64,000 nt of DNA from Salinivirga cyanobacteriivorans (GTDB lineage: Bacteria; Bacteroidota; Bacteroidia; Bacteroidales; Salinivirgaceae). Where the stretch lies: contig NZ_CP013118.1 in the NCBI RefSeq assembly GCF_001443605.1, positions 4,365,001 through 4,429,000 of the forward strand. The letters are read 5' to 3'. Every line of letters begins with the position of its first letter. Position 1 is the first letter of the stretch. The translations under genes were made by a program, and so were the position numbers. Below are positions 52,789-62,125 of the stretch, piece by piece. The notes beneath the pieces are model-generated. The model worked only from the letters and a program-made list of their open reading frames with translations, was not told where the DNA came from and searched no databases.

Positions 52789-54298
52789 TTCTACTTTAAC
52801 ACATTTATTGTTTTGAATAACAGTAATCTATATCCCGTTGCCTTTTTTTGTGTCGATGTTCCAATTTTTCCAACATACGCTCATCTGTCATTTCACGGTA
52901 AAACTTATATACCAAAAAATCCATGATGTCCCTTGCAGAAAGCAATGGAATCTGGTCATGATTTAAAATTTTCTCCTTTAACATAAAACTGCCTACAATC
53001 ATATTTAATGCAACTTGATGATACCATGATTTCCATTTACGAGTCTGAAAATGGTCCATCCCCAATATTTGCTTTTGTTCTTTGAAACTGTGCTCTATAA
53101 AAAAACGCTGTGCCTGCATATATGCCAGTGCTTGTTCGGTGTACTGGACAAGTTCGGCATTTGTGAATGAATATTTAGTCTCTACGCAATCATTTGTTTT
53201 TCTTTTCGAAACAACCAATAAACGTTTTTCAACGGCATTGGAGGCTTTGTCCCAAATGTAAACAGTCTTGAAATGAAAGAGCCCCTTGAGTTTGCCTTTT
53301 GCAGAATCGCGAATATTTAATTTCTTCCAATCCTTTGCGGACAGGGTTTTAATGTAGGTGTCGGCATTAACTGCTGATGTACTTGCTTTTAGCTTTTTTG
53401 GGGCGCGCCCCCGATTACTCTTGCGTTCGGGCAAATAAAGTTCCGGCTCTTCTAAATATATCTTTTGATTACTATGAATATCAAGCATATAAATTAAGCC
53501 CAAATCAGCCACAGAACGGGTAAATACAATGTCATTTCCATATAGGCCATCCGCTCCAACGTAATCAAATGATATACCCATTTCAAGTTGATGCTTTACT
53601 ATTTCTGTTGCCAACTCTGGTTTTGTGCGGAAAATCCTATCTTCACGGGGTATACCTGCAGCTTCACATCTACCCTGATCATCGATCCATGATTTTGGTA
53701 AATAAAGCCTGGTATCGACCAACGAGGCGTATTTGTCATTACAAAGGCAGCCAAAAACGGCTACCTGTGAGTTTGCTGTTTTTCCTACATTCCCACAATA
53801 CTGATGATCAACACCAACGCTTTTCTTTCCCTTTTTAACCCAACCACTTTCATCGATGAGTAGTCCTGTTAACTTCCGATTGGGCAATGCTTGGTCTACA
53901 TTTTTTGCAGTTTGATCGATGACAGCCCGAGCATCCCAGTTAGATTCTGTTATGAAATGCTGCATCTGATGATAGTTGGCATTCAATGTTTCACTTATGC
54001 GTTCTATGTTTTTCAAATCGCTTAATGCAAGTCCTTCGACATATTGAGAGGCTTTATCGAAGTTTGTCTTTGTTTTATTTTTGAAAAAATACTCATATTC
54101 AGACAAATACACTTCAAGACGGTCGTTAACCGCAAGCAGTGTTTTACCATTGTTATAATCTTTTTTTAAGTGATTCGCTCGTTACCCATTGCAAATAAAA
54201 TTACATTTTTTTAACATGCGCAATATACTAAATGTTAACGGATTATCACTGTTATTCACTTAAAATAACTTCGTTTTTTTTAATCTGTTAAAGTAGAA
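52789..54298 (-). mobile_element. IS701-family insertion sequence, 1510 bp
   Basis: The inverted ends are TTCTACTTTAACA (52789-52801) and TGTTAAAGTAGAA (54286-54298), flanked by a 4-bp direct repeat ATAA (52785-52788, 54299-54302). Four bp is the usual IS701 target duplication. It holds one transposase gene. The insertion lies between the receptor stop and the lipoprotein start, formerly about 10 bp apart. Confidence 0.9.
52805..54112 (-). CDS. IS701-family transposase
   Basis: This 435-residue DDE transposase (DDE superfamily 5) reads GLLIDESGWVKKGKKSVGVD, then HQYCGNVGKTANSQVAVF as in IS701 proteins. The second Asp is in DYVGADGLYGND, and a Glu is in FIEHSFKEQKQILG. It is full length. Transcription runs in the same direction as the split operon, so readthrough may still drive the downstream genes. 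Confidence 0.92.
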   Translation of the reverse strand: MYLSEYEYFFKNKTKTNFDKASQYVEGLALSDLKNIERISETLNANYHQMQHFITESNWDARAVIDQTAKNVDQALPNRKLTGLLIDESGWVKKGKKSVGVDHQYCGNVGKTANSQVAVFGCLCNDKYASLVDTRLYLPKSWIDDQGRCEAAGIPREDRIFRTKPELATEIVKHQLEMGISFDYVGADGLYGNDIVFTRSVADLGLIYMLDIHSNQKIYLEEPELYLPERKSNRGRAPKKLKASTSAVNADTYIKTLSAKDWKKLNIRDSAKGKLKGLFHFKTVYIWDKASNAVEKRLLVVSKRKTNDCVETKYSFTNAELVQYTEQALAYMQAQRFFIEHSFKEQKQILGMDHFQTRKWKSWYHQVALNMIVGSFMLKEKILNHDQIPLLSARDIMDFLVYKFYREMTDERMLEKLEHRHKKRQRDIDYCYSKQ

Positions 54299-54312
54299 AT
54301 AATTGAAATTTT

Positions 54313-56634
54313 TTAAAAGTGAAACGATAATAAGATTTTAAAATTCCTTCCCATTGCAGGAATATATGAGCCAAAGGGCTGATAATCGGTATTGAAAATG
54401 TTCTTTACCATAAACCGAAGTTTCGGATAGCCGGGCAAAGCGTTTGAATTTAAGCCTAAGGCAAAATTAAAAACGGTATTTGGGTCTGATGGCACATACC
54501 CCCAAGGTCCTCCGTCGGTACCTTCCGGTATTTCTGCTACCCGATTTTGAGCCGAAGCATATTCGGCATCAAACTTTATTGAATATCCGGTTACCCATGT
54601 TTTATTAATAAGTCCCCGGTAATCGATTTCTGTATTCATTTTAAATGGCGGAATACCAAATAATGGAGCGTTTTCTCCTTCCGCTAAATCCACGCCATAA
54701 ACGTAAGCTGCTCCTGTCCCCAGATATAATGAATTTGATGATTTGAAAACATTATTAAACTGATAAGCTGCCGAAAACTCACCGCCCATTAGCTTAGCAT
54801 CGGTATTTTTTAAGGTGAAATCAACATCAGGTTCTTCTGCGGGTGCTTCGTTAATAAAATCATCAAGTATATTGTAAAACAAAGCCAAATCGTACTTTAA
54901 CTTTTGTTTTAGGATTTTTCCACGTATCCCAATATCAAAATTCCAGCTATATTCTGGCTGTAAGGCGGGATTCCCGACTTTTATACCTTTACAACTAATA
55001 ATACGGGTAAACAACTCTTCCGTAGTTGGCATGCGAAAAGCTCTGCCTGCATTAAAAGAGATGTGTGTTGTTTTGTTTGGCGAATAAACAAAGCCGGCAT
55101 TTCCGCTAAATGCTTCCCTTTTTTCATTCCGTCCATTCATTGTATCTTTTTCTCCTTCAACTACTGTTGCAGCATCAAACCGAATACCTGAAACAAATTG
55201 CCATTTCTCTCCAATTTGCCATTCATCGTTAATAAAAGCTCCGATATTTTGCTGACCTGCATTTTTTGAACCGGCGATACTACCATGCGTGTCATTGTAA
55301 TAGTCAAATATTTCCGAAGGATTGTCCAAACGAAACAAATATCCGTCAATTCCGGTAGTAAGTTTATTTTTTTCAGATACGTTTAAGATGGTGTAAAAGC
55401 GACCTCCACCATAACTGTTTTTGTAATGAACCAAATCAAGTGTTGATAAGTTACCACTTACAGTACTGTATTTGTACTGGTAATAGTCGCGCCAACCATT
55501 GTCATAGTAGAGGTTAAGATTTACCGATTCAACAATGCCTTTTGGTGTATAGCTGTAAGCAAAATCGGTGTGAAAATTTTCTTCCTCATTGCGTACTTTG
55601 GTAAAGCGTTTTGTCGGACCATTAAAACCACGTGGTTTGCCCCAATCGCCGTAATGATAATTGGCATTGATGATGATTTTGTGTTTATCCGAAAATTTGT
55701 AGCCTGTATTTAAAGAAATATCACGGTCTTCCACATTGCTGTTTTCCGCTATTTCGCCATTTCCATAAATCATCTCGCCTGTTTTCCGGTATTTACCGTT
55801 GAGCGAAATCCCGAACTTTTCCCGTTTATGGCAAACTTTAACCAATTCTAAAAATTCGTTGTTGTTACTGCCATATCCCGAACTTAGTTGAACACTGTTT
55901 TTGTTATCGCCAAAAGGCTCTGCGCTGACCAAATTAATAATTCCCGAGATTGCCCCGCTACCATAAATAACAGAGCCGGGACCTTTTATTATTTCAATTT
56001 TGCGGCTATCGTAAATATTCATATCCTGACCGAAATATCCGCCCGGAAATGTGCCAATGCGCCTGTTCCCATCTTTCATAATAATCAGGCGGTTTGAGTT
56101 TAAGCCTCGTAAAATAATGGGCGAATGGTATTCCCAAACCTGCGTAAATCCAGGTGTTTTGTTTAAAACATCGGTTATGTTGGAATTCATGTTGTCCACA
56201 ATTTCCCTGTGCGAAATTAAATCGGCAGGTTTTGTAAGTTTATCTATAGGCTGTTCATACAAACCAGCAGAAATAACCACATCTGAGAGTTGAAATTCTT
56301 TGGGCGATAAATAAATGGTTACATTACCGGAAAACAAACTGTCATTGACTACAATTTCTTTTTTATGATAATTGATATGGCTTACGATAATGACAGTTTG
56401 TTTTTCCTTTGCAATTATTATTTTGAACCTTCCTGCTGCATCGGTTGTTGTGCCGGCTGCTGCGTTTTTTATGGAAATATTGGCAAATTCTATCGGAATT
56501 TGGCTTTTTTCTTCATATACTATTCCTTTAATTTCAACATTTTGCTGTGAATAAATAAATACGGGGGAAACTGCGAGAAAAAAAGCCATAACCCATTTAA
56601 CAAGCTGATAATATTTCATTTTTACATTTTTCAA
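54313..56634 (-). CDS. TonB-dependent receptor, HmuR-like position
   Basis: This 773-residue receptor has a signal (VMAFFLAVSPVFIYSQQ) and a CarboxypepD_reg-like domain (~30-115). The plug is at ~120-235 (PIILRGLNSNRLIIMKDGNR, KIEIIKGPGSVIYGSGAISG) and the barrel ends NFKILLSFHF. It sits in an iron-limitation-type operon after flavodoxin and DUF2023, so haem, a haem-like compound or a siderophore is its likely ligand. The ATG at 56634 overlaps the DUF2023 stop by 38 bp. A second Met at 56619 is possible. It originally continued into the OB-lipoprotein/PepSY genes. Confidence 0.86.
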   Translation of the reverse strand: MKNVKMKYYQLVKWVMAFFLAVSPVFIYSQQNVEIKGIVYEEKSQIPIEFANISIKNAAAGTTTDAAGRFKIIIAKEKQTVIIVSHINYHKKEIVVNDSLFSGNVTIYLSPKEFQLSDVVISAGLYEQPIDKLTKPADLISHREIVDNMNSNITDVLNKTPGFTQVWEYHSPIILRGLNSNRLIIMKDGNRRIGTFPGGYFGQDMNIYDSRKIEIIKGPGSVIYGSGAISGIINLVSAEPFGDNKNSVQLSSGYGSNNNEFLELVKVCHKREKFGISLNGKYRKTGEMIYGNGEIAENSNVEDRDISLNTGYKFSDKHKIIINANYHYGDWGKPRGFNGPTKRFTKVRNEEENFHTDFAYSYTPKGIVESVNLNLYYDNGWRDYYQYKYSTVSGNLSTLDLVHYKNSYGGGRFYTILNVSEKNKLTTGIDGYLFRLDNPSEIFDYYNDTHGSIAGSKNAGQQNIGAFINDEWQIGEKWQFVSGIRFDAATVVEGEKDTMNGRNEKREAFSGNAGFVYSPNKTTHISFNAGRAFRMPTTEELFTRIISCKGIKVGNPALQPEYSWNFDIGIRGKILKQKLKYDLALFYNILDDFINEAPAEEPDVDFTLKNTDAKLMGGEFSAAYQFNNVFKSSNSLYLGTGAAYVYGVDLAEGENAPLFGIPPFKMNTEIDYRGLINKTWVTGYSIKFDAEYASAQNRVAEIPEGTDGGPWGYVPSDPNTVFNFALGLNSNALPGYPKLRFMVKNIFNTDYQPFGSYIPAMGRNFKILLSFHF

Positions 56635-57001
56635 AATTTTTATATTTTTTCAGGTATCTTGAATACTGTTGTTCACGACTGTAACCAAGCATAATGCCCA
56701 GAATAAAATCTTGCTCAGGTGTTAGTTCGTTCAGGGATTTCAGATGAAAAGACTTCACAATTTCAACACATTCCTGATTTCCAAAAAAGACATTAATTTT
56801 AGTTTCACTAACATCAGAAATCCAAAAAACAACCTCTCTCTTTTTAAGAAAGAAAACTGCTTTTTCTTTTTCTGAACTATTCATTGTATGCAGCACCATG
56901 TTACGAATGCCTTTTTTGTATTCGTAAACATGATGTTTTAATACCTGCATATCGGCTGATTGAAAATCGTTGCAGTTAAATATATTCGCTGATTGTCTCA
57001 T
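56597..57001 (-). CDS. DUF2023 family protein
   Basis: This 134-residue protein has the DUF2023 pattern: LKHHVYEYKKGIRNMVLHTM, VVFWISDVSETKINVFFGNQ, CVEIVKSFHL, LTPEQDFILGIMLGYSREQQ. DUF2023 genes are often next to flavodoxin in Bacteroidota; the role is unknown. The start codon overlaps the flavodoxin stop (TAATG). A shorter start at 56950 would match the family N-terminus better. Confidence 0.82.
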   Translation of the reverse strand: MRQSANIFNCNDFQSADMQVLKHHVYEYKKGIRNMVLHTMNSSEKEKAVFFLKKREVVFWISDVSETKINVFFGNQECVEIVKSFHLKSLNELTPEQDFILGIMLGYSREQQYSRYLKKYKNFEKCKNEILSAC

Positions 57002-57498
57002 TATTTAAATTCAGCTTTTAACTGTTCCACCCACTTGTCAATGCGATCATTTGTTAGGTTGCTTTCATTATCCTCATCAAGAGGTAACCCGACAAATTTT
57101 CCGTCAATTTCGGCTGTTGATGCTTCATAATCGTATCCGGTTGTTTCAACAAATCCTGCTATTTTACAACCTTTGTTTTCAATTGCTTTGTAAATTGTAC
57201 CAATTCCGTCAACAAAGCTGTCGGCATACGAAGCACCATCACCTAACCCAAAAATAGCACAGACCTTTCCGCTTAAATCTGTATTTTCGAGTTCGGAAAT
57301 ATAATTGTCCCAATCATCCTGCAAATCGCCAATACCCCAGGTTGATGCACCAAAAATCAAATTATCATAGTTTTTTAACTCTTCCACAGGGTTATCTGCA
57401 ACATCAAAAACATCTGCATTTAATAATTTTGCTATCTGTTTCGCCACACTTTCTGTATTTCCGGTTGACGAGCCGTAAAAAATTGCTGTTTTATTCAT
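57001..57498 (-). CDS. fldA: Flavodoxin
   Basis: This 165-residue long-chain flavodoxin has the FMN phosphate loop FYGSSTGNTES and isoalloxazine loops ASTWGIGDLQDDWDNY and GLGDGASYADSFVDGI. It carries single electrons and usually replaces ferredoxin under iron limitation. Its place inside an uptake operon fits an iron-starvation regulon and perhaps reductive release of iron or haem (inference). Confidence 0.93.
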   Translation of the reverse strand: MNKTAIFYGSSTGNTESVAKQIAKLLNADVFDVADNPVEELKNYDNLIFGASTWGIGDLQDDWDNYISELENTDLSGKVCAIFGLGDGASYADSFVDGIGTIYKAIENKGCKIAGFVETTGYDYEASTAEIDGKFVGLPLDEDNESNLTNDRIDKWVEQLKAEFK

Positions 57499-57503
57499 GA
57501 TTA

Positions 57504-57842
57504 TTAATTTAAGTTAATATTTTCTGTTAATAAATGTTCGAGTTTCAGTTCTTGCTTTTGGGGTTTCAATGAAAGCAGTTGTTTTAATTCTAAGAACTCA
57601 CTGGCATTTAGTGCCAGAAAGTTGCCGTTTAACCCGCAATGCAACAACAGTTTCCTGCGGTTCTGAGCATTTCTGTTTTTTGCCAGGTAAAACCGGTAGT
57701 CGATTGAATGCACATACTCTTTAAATGACTCAAGTTCATTAAAAGAGAGATTTAAAAGCAAGTTGCCAAATTCTAAATGAACTATTTTCTGACAAGGACA
57801 GGCAAATATCTGTCCGTTAGGCGTTGAGCTTATTAATTTCAT
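57504..57842 (-). CDS. Hypothetical protein, DUF6686-like
   Basis: This 112-residue protein begins MKLISSTPNGQIFACPCQKI, then VHLEFGNLLLNLSFNELESF and two helices. The SxxPNGxIxxCxxCxxxHLxFGN pattern recalls the DUF6686 group; a role is not known. The Cys pair near residues 15-17 might bind metal. It sits 5 bp before flavodoxin and 11 bp after the metallo-hydrolase gene. Confidence 0.6.
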   Translation of the reverse strand: MKLISSTPNGQIFACPCQKIVHLEFGNLLLNLSFNELESFKEYVHSIDYRFYLAKNRNAQNRRKLLLHCGLNGNFLALNASEFLELKQLLSLKPQKQELKLEHLLTENINLN

Positions 57843-57853
57843 TTCTATTTTCT

Positions 57854-58603
57854 CTATTTATCTTTATTTAACTTTTCCACCCAATCAGCCATTGTAGTTT
57901 TGAAATCAAAAGTGCATTTGCTGTGACAAGTACACATTAATTCCACATCCTTTAACTGAGCTATTTTTCGAATGGATTGCTTGTCCTGTTCATGGTCCAT
58001 ATTCCATATTTTGTAAAACGCTGTTGCTTTTTCATCTTTCAGCAGCAACAAGTCACCGGCAAAAAGATATTTACCGTCCACCAGATACGCCTGATGTCCG
58101 CAGGTATGCCCCGGAGTGTGAATGGCTTTTACTTTAATGTCGCCCACTACAATCACATCGTTATCATCCAGTAAATGGTATTCCTTTTCTATTTCAATTG
58201 GGGTGTAAAACAGAAACCTGCGGCGTTGCCGTTTTCTAATCAGATTTTCTTCTATGCGTCCCATGTAAATATGTACACCCGGCTTTAACCAATTGCTTTT
58301 ACTGTCTTTATCAACTGCTCCGGCGTGATCCATATCGGTGTGGGTCAGGAAGACGTGCGAAATTGATTTTGGATCAATCCCTATTTTTCTAAAATCATCT
58401 TTAACGTAATTGTTGTTGATATAACCCACGTCGAAACAAATGTAATTTTTTCCATTAGTGTAAACGAAGAAGTTAGTGTCGTTGCGGTCACAAATTGCAA
58501 ATATGTTGTCATGTACTTTCCCCGTCGGTAAAGGGTAAAACAATTTACCGGGTATTGCCTTTGACACATAGTTGCCCCAGATATTGATAAAATTTAATCT
58601 CAT
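57854..58603 (-). CDS. Metallo-beta-lactamase-fold hydrolase
   Basis: This 249-residue protein has the zinc motif FLTHTDMDHAGAV (THxDxDH), GHTCGHQAYLV and FAGDLLLL. The C-terminal CTCHSKC segment supplies the final His. The family ranges from glyoxalase II-like to lactonase enzymes, so the reaction is unknown. The gene starts at the last base of the upstream ABC transporter stop, which indicates coupling within the uptake operon. Confidence 0.85.
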   Translation of the reverse strand: MRLNFINIWGNYVSKAIPGKLFYPLPTGKVHDNIFAICDRNDTNFFVYTNGKNYICFDVGYINNNYVKDDFRKIGIDPKSISHVFLTHTDMDHAGAVDKDSKSNWLKPGVHIYMGRIEENLIRKRQRRRFLFYTPIEIEKEYHLLDDNDVIVVGDIKVKAIHTPGHTCGHQAYLVDGKYLFAGDLLLLKDEKATAFYKIWNMDHEQDKQSIRKIAQLKDVELMCTCHSKCTFDFKTTMADWVEKLNKDK

Positions 58604-60342
58604 TAAACCGCCTCCATTTGCCGTTTAAACATTTTTGAAAATACACCTCCCTGCTTTTTCAATTCGTCAGGCTTTCCGGTTTCAATAACTTCTCCGTTTT
58701 CCAAAACCACAATCTTATCAGCATTAGCAACTGTACGCATACGATGGGCAATAATCAGCACTGTTTTATCATTTATCAGTTCTGAAATACCTGCCTGAAT
58801 TTTCGTTTCATTTTCCACGTCGAGAGAAGCCGTGGCTTCATCGAGCAAAACAATTGGGGCATCTTTCAATAATGCACGGGCAATTGAAATCCGCTGTCGT
58901 TCACCACCTGAAAGCGTTTGACCATTCTCACCAATAATGGTATTGTAACCATCGTGCATTTTATTGAAAAATTCATTGCACTCTGCGAGTTTAGCCACCT
59001 TTAAAATTTCTTCGTCGCTTGCCTCGCGTTTGCCAATACGGATATTGTCTTTAATGCTGGAATTAAACAATACTACGTCCTGAAAAACAACGGAATAGTT
59101 TTTCAATAAAGTTTCAGGGTCGATTTGACTGATATCGTGCCCGCCAAGTGTGATTTTCCCTTTCTGAATATCCCAAAAACGGGCTGCCAATTTTGCCGCA
59201 GTGCTTTTACCTCCTCCGGAGGGACCAACCAATGCGGTAACTTCGCCCTGTTTTGCAGTGAAAGAAACACCTTGCATCACTTTTTTCCCACTTTCGTATG
59301 AAAACTCAACATTTTTAAATTCAATATCGTAGTTTTCCGGCGTAAATTCGGTTTTGCCGTTTTGGATAGGCATCGCATTCATTTCATTCATCCGGTTGAT
59401 GCGGATATCCAGATAAAAAAGGGCTGCCAAATTATTAAACACCTCGTTAATAGGCTCGTAAATTCGTGAAGCAACCACCAGAAATATCAAATAGGAAAAT
59501 AGAGAAAGCGTTGCCGGTTGCGCTGAAAGCATCATGGCTCCGACAATAATTACACTTGCCAAACCCAGTTTTAATATGCTGTGGGCAGAGTTCACGAAAA
59601 CACCGACCAATAATTCACCCCGAATAAGGTATTTTTCATTTGTATTCAGCTTATTATTAAGTTCTTCCAAATAAGAATTCTCCAAATTGTAGGCTTTTAT
59701 TTCCTGTATGGTATCCAATCCTTCCTGAATTTTTTCGGTTACATCGCGCTTGATTTGATAAATTGTTTGATGGTCTTTACGTTGTATCTTTTTAGATAAG
59801 AATAATATTCCGGCAGCTACCGGCACTACCCAAAACAAAGCAAGCGACAATTGCCAGTTATATAAAAATAAGCCAATGGCAATGATAACAATGCTTATAA
59901 CCGAAGCAAAAAGTTGCGGAACTGCGTGAGAAAATGTGTGTTCCAGTTCGGTATTGTCGTTCATGATGGTAGAAGTGAGGTCGGACAGGTTTTTCTCTCC
60001 GAAAAAGGCAAGAGGCAGTTTTCGCAATTTTTCAGCTAGAGATATACGTCGGTTGGAACTTTCGGTGTAAATTTTTGTATAGGTGTTACGGTATTGTAAC
60101 ATGGCAATAATAAACATTATCATCATAAAGGCTAAACCTAAGGTAATATAATACCAAACTCCGTGTTCGATATGCTTACCTGTATCGATGAGCGGCATTA
60201 AATAGTCTTCCAGAAACAGGAAGATAAAGACTGCCGGCAGCATTAAGGCGATATTTAGAAGCACGGAAAAAACCACCCCAAGCCCAAAATCCTTTGCACC
60301 TTGTTCAGATAAGGCAAATCGCTTTTTCAGATAATTAAACAT
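58603..60342 (-). CDS. ABC transporter, TM-NBD half (second of a pair)
   Basis: This 579-residue half-transporter has six helices (~20-310), then an ATPase with Walker A ALVGPSGGGKSTAAKL, signature LSGGERQRIS and Walker B IVLLDEATASLD. With the preceding gene it forms an IrtAB/YbtPQ-like heterodimer, a class that includes siderophore importers despite an exporter fold. It overlaps the first half by 8 bp (ATGTTTAA). Direction and substrate are inferred from context only. Confidence 0.87.
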   Translation of the reverse strand: MFNYLKKRFALSEQGAKDFGLGVVFSVLLNIALMLPAVFIFLFLEDYLMPLIDTGKHIEHGVWYYITLGLAFMMIMFIIAMLQYRNTYTKIYTESSNRRISLAEKLRKLPLAFFGEKNLSDLTSTIMNDNTELEHTFSHAVPQLFASVISIVIIAIGLFLYNWQLSLALFWVVPVAAGILFLSKKIQRKDHQTIYQIKRDVTEKIQEGLDTIQEIKAYNLENSYLEELNNKLNTNEKYLIRGELLVGVFVNSAHSILKLGLASVIIVGAMMLSAQPATLSLFSYLIFLVVASRIYEPINEVFNNLAALFYLDIRINRMNEMNAMPIQNGKTEFTPENYDIEFKNVEFSYESGKKVMQGVSFTAKQGEVTALVGPSGGGKSTAAKLAARFWDIQKGKITLGGHDISQIDPETLLKNYSVVFQDVVLFNSSIKDNIRIGKREASDEEILKVAKLAECNEFFNKMHDGYNTIIGENGQTLSGGERQRISIARALLKDAPIVLLDEATASLDVENETKIQAGISELINDKTVLIIAHRMRTVANADKIVVLENGEVIETGKPDELKKQGGVFSKMFKRQMEAV

Positions 60343-62110
60343 GACCTGCCTCCTTTCCTTTTATCGTCCATTGCACCGATTTTTGATATTCGTTCCACAT
60401 GGCAGTATATATTCCTTGTTTCTCAATTAACTGATTGTGAGTTCCCTGCTCTGCAATTTTACCTTTGTCAATTACTAAAATCTTGTCAAGGTTTTTTACA
60501 CTTGTTAAGCGGTGGGCAATCATTAGGGCTGTTTTCCCTTCCATAAGTATTTTTAGTGCCTTTTGTATCAGATGTTCATTTTCAGGGTCGGCAAAAGCAG
60601 TGGCTTCATCAAGTACTACAATTGGTGCGTTTTTCAGTATAGCACGGGCCAAAGCAATCCTTTGTTGCTCTCCGCCTGAAAGATAGGTGCCTTCTGTACC
60701 GATTTTTGTATTTAATCCATCAGGTAGTTTCTTCAATATTTCACTACACTGAGCTGCTTCAACTGCTTTTTCTACTTCGATGATGGTTGCATTGGGTTTG
60801 CCATAGCGGATATTTTCCAACAAACTTGTTTTAAAGAGCTTTGTATTTTGAAAAACAAAGGCAACATTGTTCATCAGGTTTTCGGGGTCAATGTCTTTTA
60901 CATTGATACCGCCTATTGAAACTATGCCTTCCTGTGCATCCCAAAAACGGGGCACAAGCCGGGCAATGGTAGTTTTTCCGCTGCCTGAAGCCCCTACCAA
61001 TGCGTATGTTTTTCCTTCGGGAATTTCAAAACTGATATTGTCAATGGCTTTTTGTTCTGCACCGGGGTATGTAAATGAAACATTATCGAAGCGAATATTG
61101 TAAGACGAAATTATTTTTGGGTTTTGGCTAACTTGCAAGGGGTTGGTTTGCGTTAACTCATCAATCCGGTCAAGGGCTTCTTTGGTTTGCCCCATTGCCT
61201 GGTTTAAATACATGCTGCGCATAATGCTCTGAGAAAACACCGGCGTAAGCAGAATATAGAAAAACAAGTTCAATAAAATGTTGGTATAATCGGTTGTGTT
61301 ATTCATAAGCAAAATAGCCACCGGCACAAGAAAAAAGGCAAACGAGTTAATAATAACAATGTATGCCGACATGGGTTTTTCCCACATTTTGGTGTAAGCT
61401 ACAACCATGTCTTTGTAATTTGTGATGCTTTTGTGAAAGTTTTTGAATGAGAAAATTGTTTGCTGGAACACTTTTACAATAGGGATACCGCGGACGTATT
61501 CGACCGCTTCGTTATTCATATCTTCCAGCGAATTCATGTATTGTTTCATAAAATAGTTACCCCGTTTTCCCATCATGGAACTCATAATCACCATAGAAAA
61601 AAGAATCGGGACCAAACATGAGAGACCCAAACGCCAGTCAAAAGCAAAAATCAGCACCAAAGTTGTTAAGGGCATCAGGATAGTACCGGCTAAATCGGGC
61701 AGTTGGTGTGCCACAAAACTGTGGGTGGTGCTTGCATTGTCATCGATGATTTTCCTGATTTTTCCGGAAGTGTACTTATCGAAAAAGCCCAACGGCATTT
61801 TTGCAATTTTCTGCATGGCAAAACGCCGCATATTTATTTCAACCCTGAATGCCCCAAGGTGCGATGCGCTTAAAGCAAAAAAATAGAGTATCACACCTCC
61901 GATAGCCGTTCCGGCAGCCCACCAGGCATATTGATTGACAAGATTTTGTGAAAAAGCTGCATCGCTTTTTAAAAACTCACGCACTATCAGCCATATAAAG
62001 ATAAAGGGCAACATTCCGGCAATGGCACTAATTGCTGAAAGGGTAATTGAGACCGGAAGCATTATTTTTCTTCCGGCCATGTAGTGTTGGATTTTCGAAA
62101 TAAAAGCCAT
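60335..62110 (-). CDS. ABC transporter, TM-NBD half (first of a pair)
   Basis: This 591-residue half-transporter has a six-helix domain and an ATPase with ALVGASGSGKTTIARL, LSGGEQQRIALAR and VVLDEATAFADPENE. The DEATAFADPEN form is common in the YbtPQ/IrtAB-type iron-siderophore ABC subgroup. The gene is 15 bp after the lipoprotein gene. Together with the second half it probably moves a ligand delivered by the TonB receptor across the inner membrane (inference). Confidence 0.87.
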   Translation of the reverse strand: MAFISKIQHYMAGRKIMLPVSITLSAISAIAGMLPFIFIWLIVREFLKSDAAFSQNLVNQYAWWAAGTAIGGVILYFFALSASHLGAFRVEINMRRFAMQKIAKMPLGFFDKYTSGKIRKIIDDNASTTHSFVAHQLPDLAGTILMPLTTLVLIFAFDWRLGLSCLVPILFSMVIMSSMMGKRGNYFMKQYMNSLEDMNNEAVEYVRGIPIVKVFQQTIFSFKNFHKSITNYKDMVVAYTKMWEKPMSAYIVIINSFAFFLVPVAILLMNNTTDYTNILLNLFFYILLTPVFSQSIMRSMYLNQAMGQTKEALDRIDELTQTNPLQVSQNPKIISSYNIRFDNVSFTYPGAEQKAIDNISFEIPEGKTYALVGASGSGKTTIARLVPRFWDAQEGIVSIGGINVKDIDPENLMNNVAFVFQNTKLFKTSLLENIRYGKPNATIIEVEKAVEAAQCSEILKKLPDGLNTKIGTEGTYLSGGEQQRIALARAILKNAPIVVLDEATAFADPENEHLIQKALKILMEGKTALMIAHRLTSVKNLDKILVIDKGKIAEQGTHNQLIEKQGIYTAMWNEYQKSVQWTIKGKEAGHV

Positions 62111-62125
62111 ATTTGTAGCTGTTGA

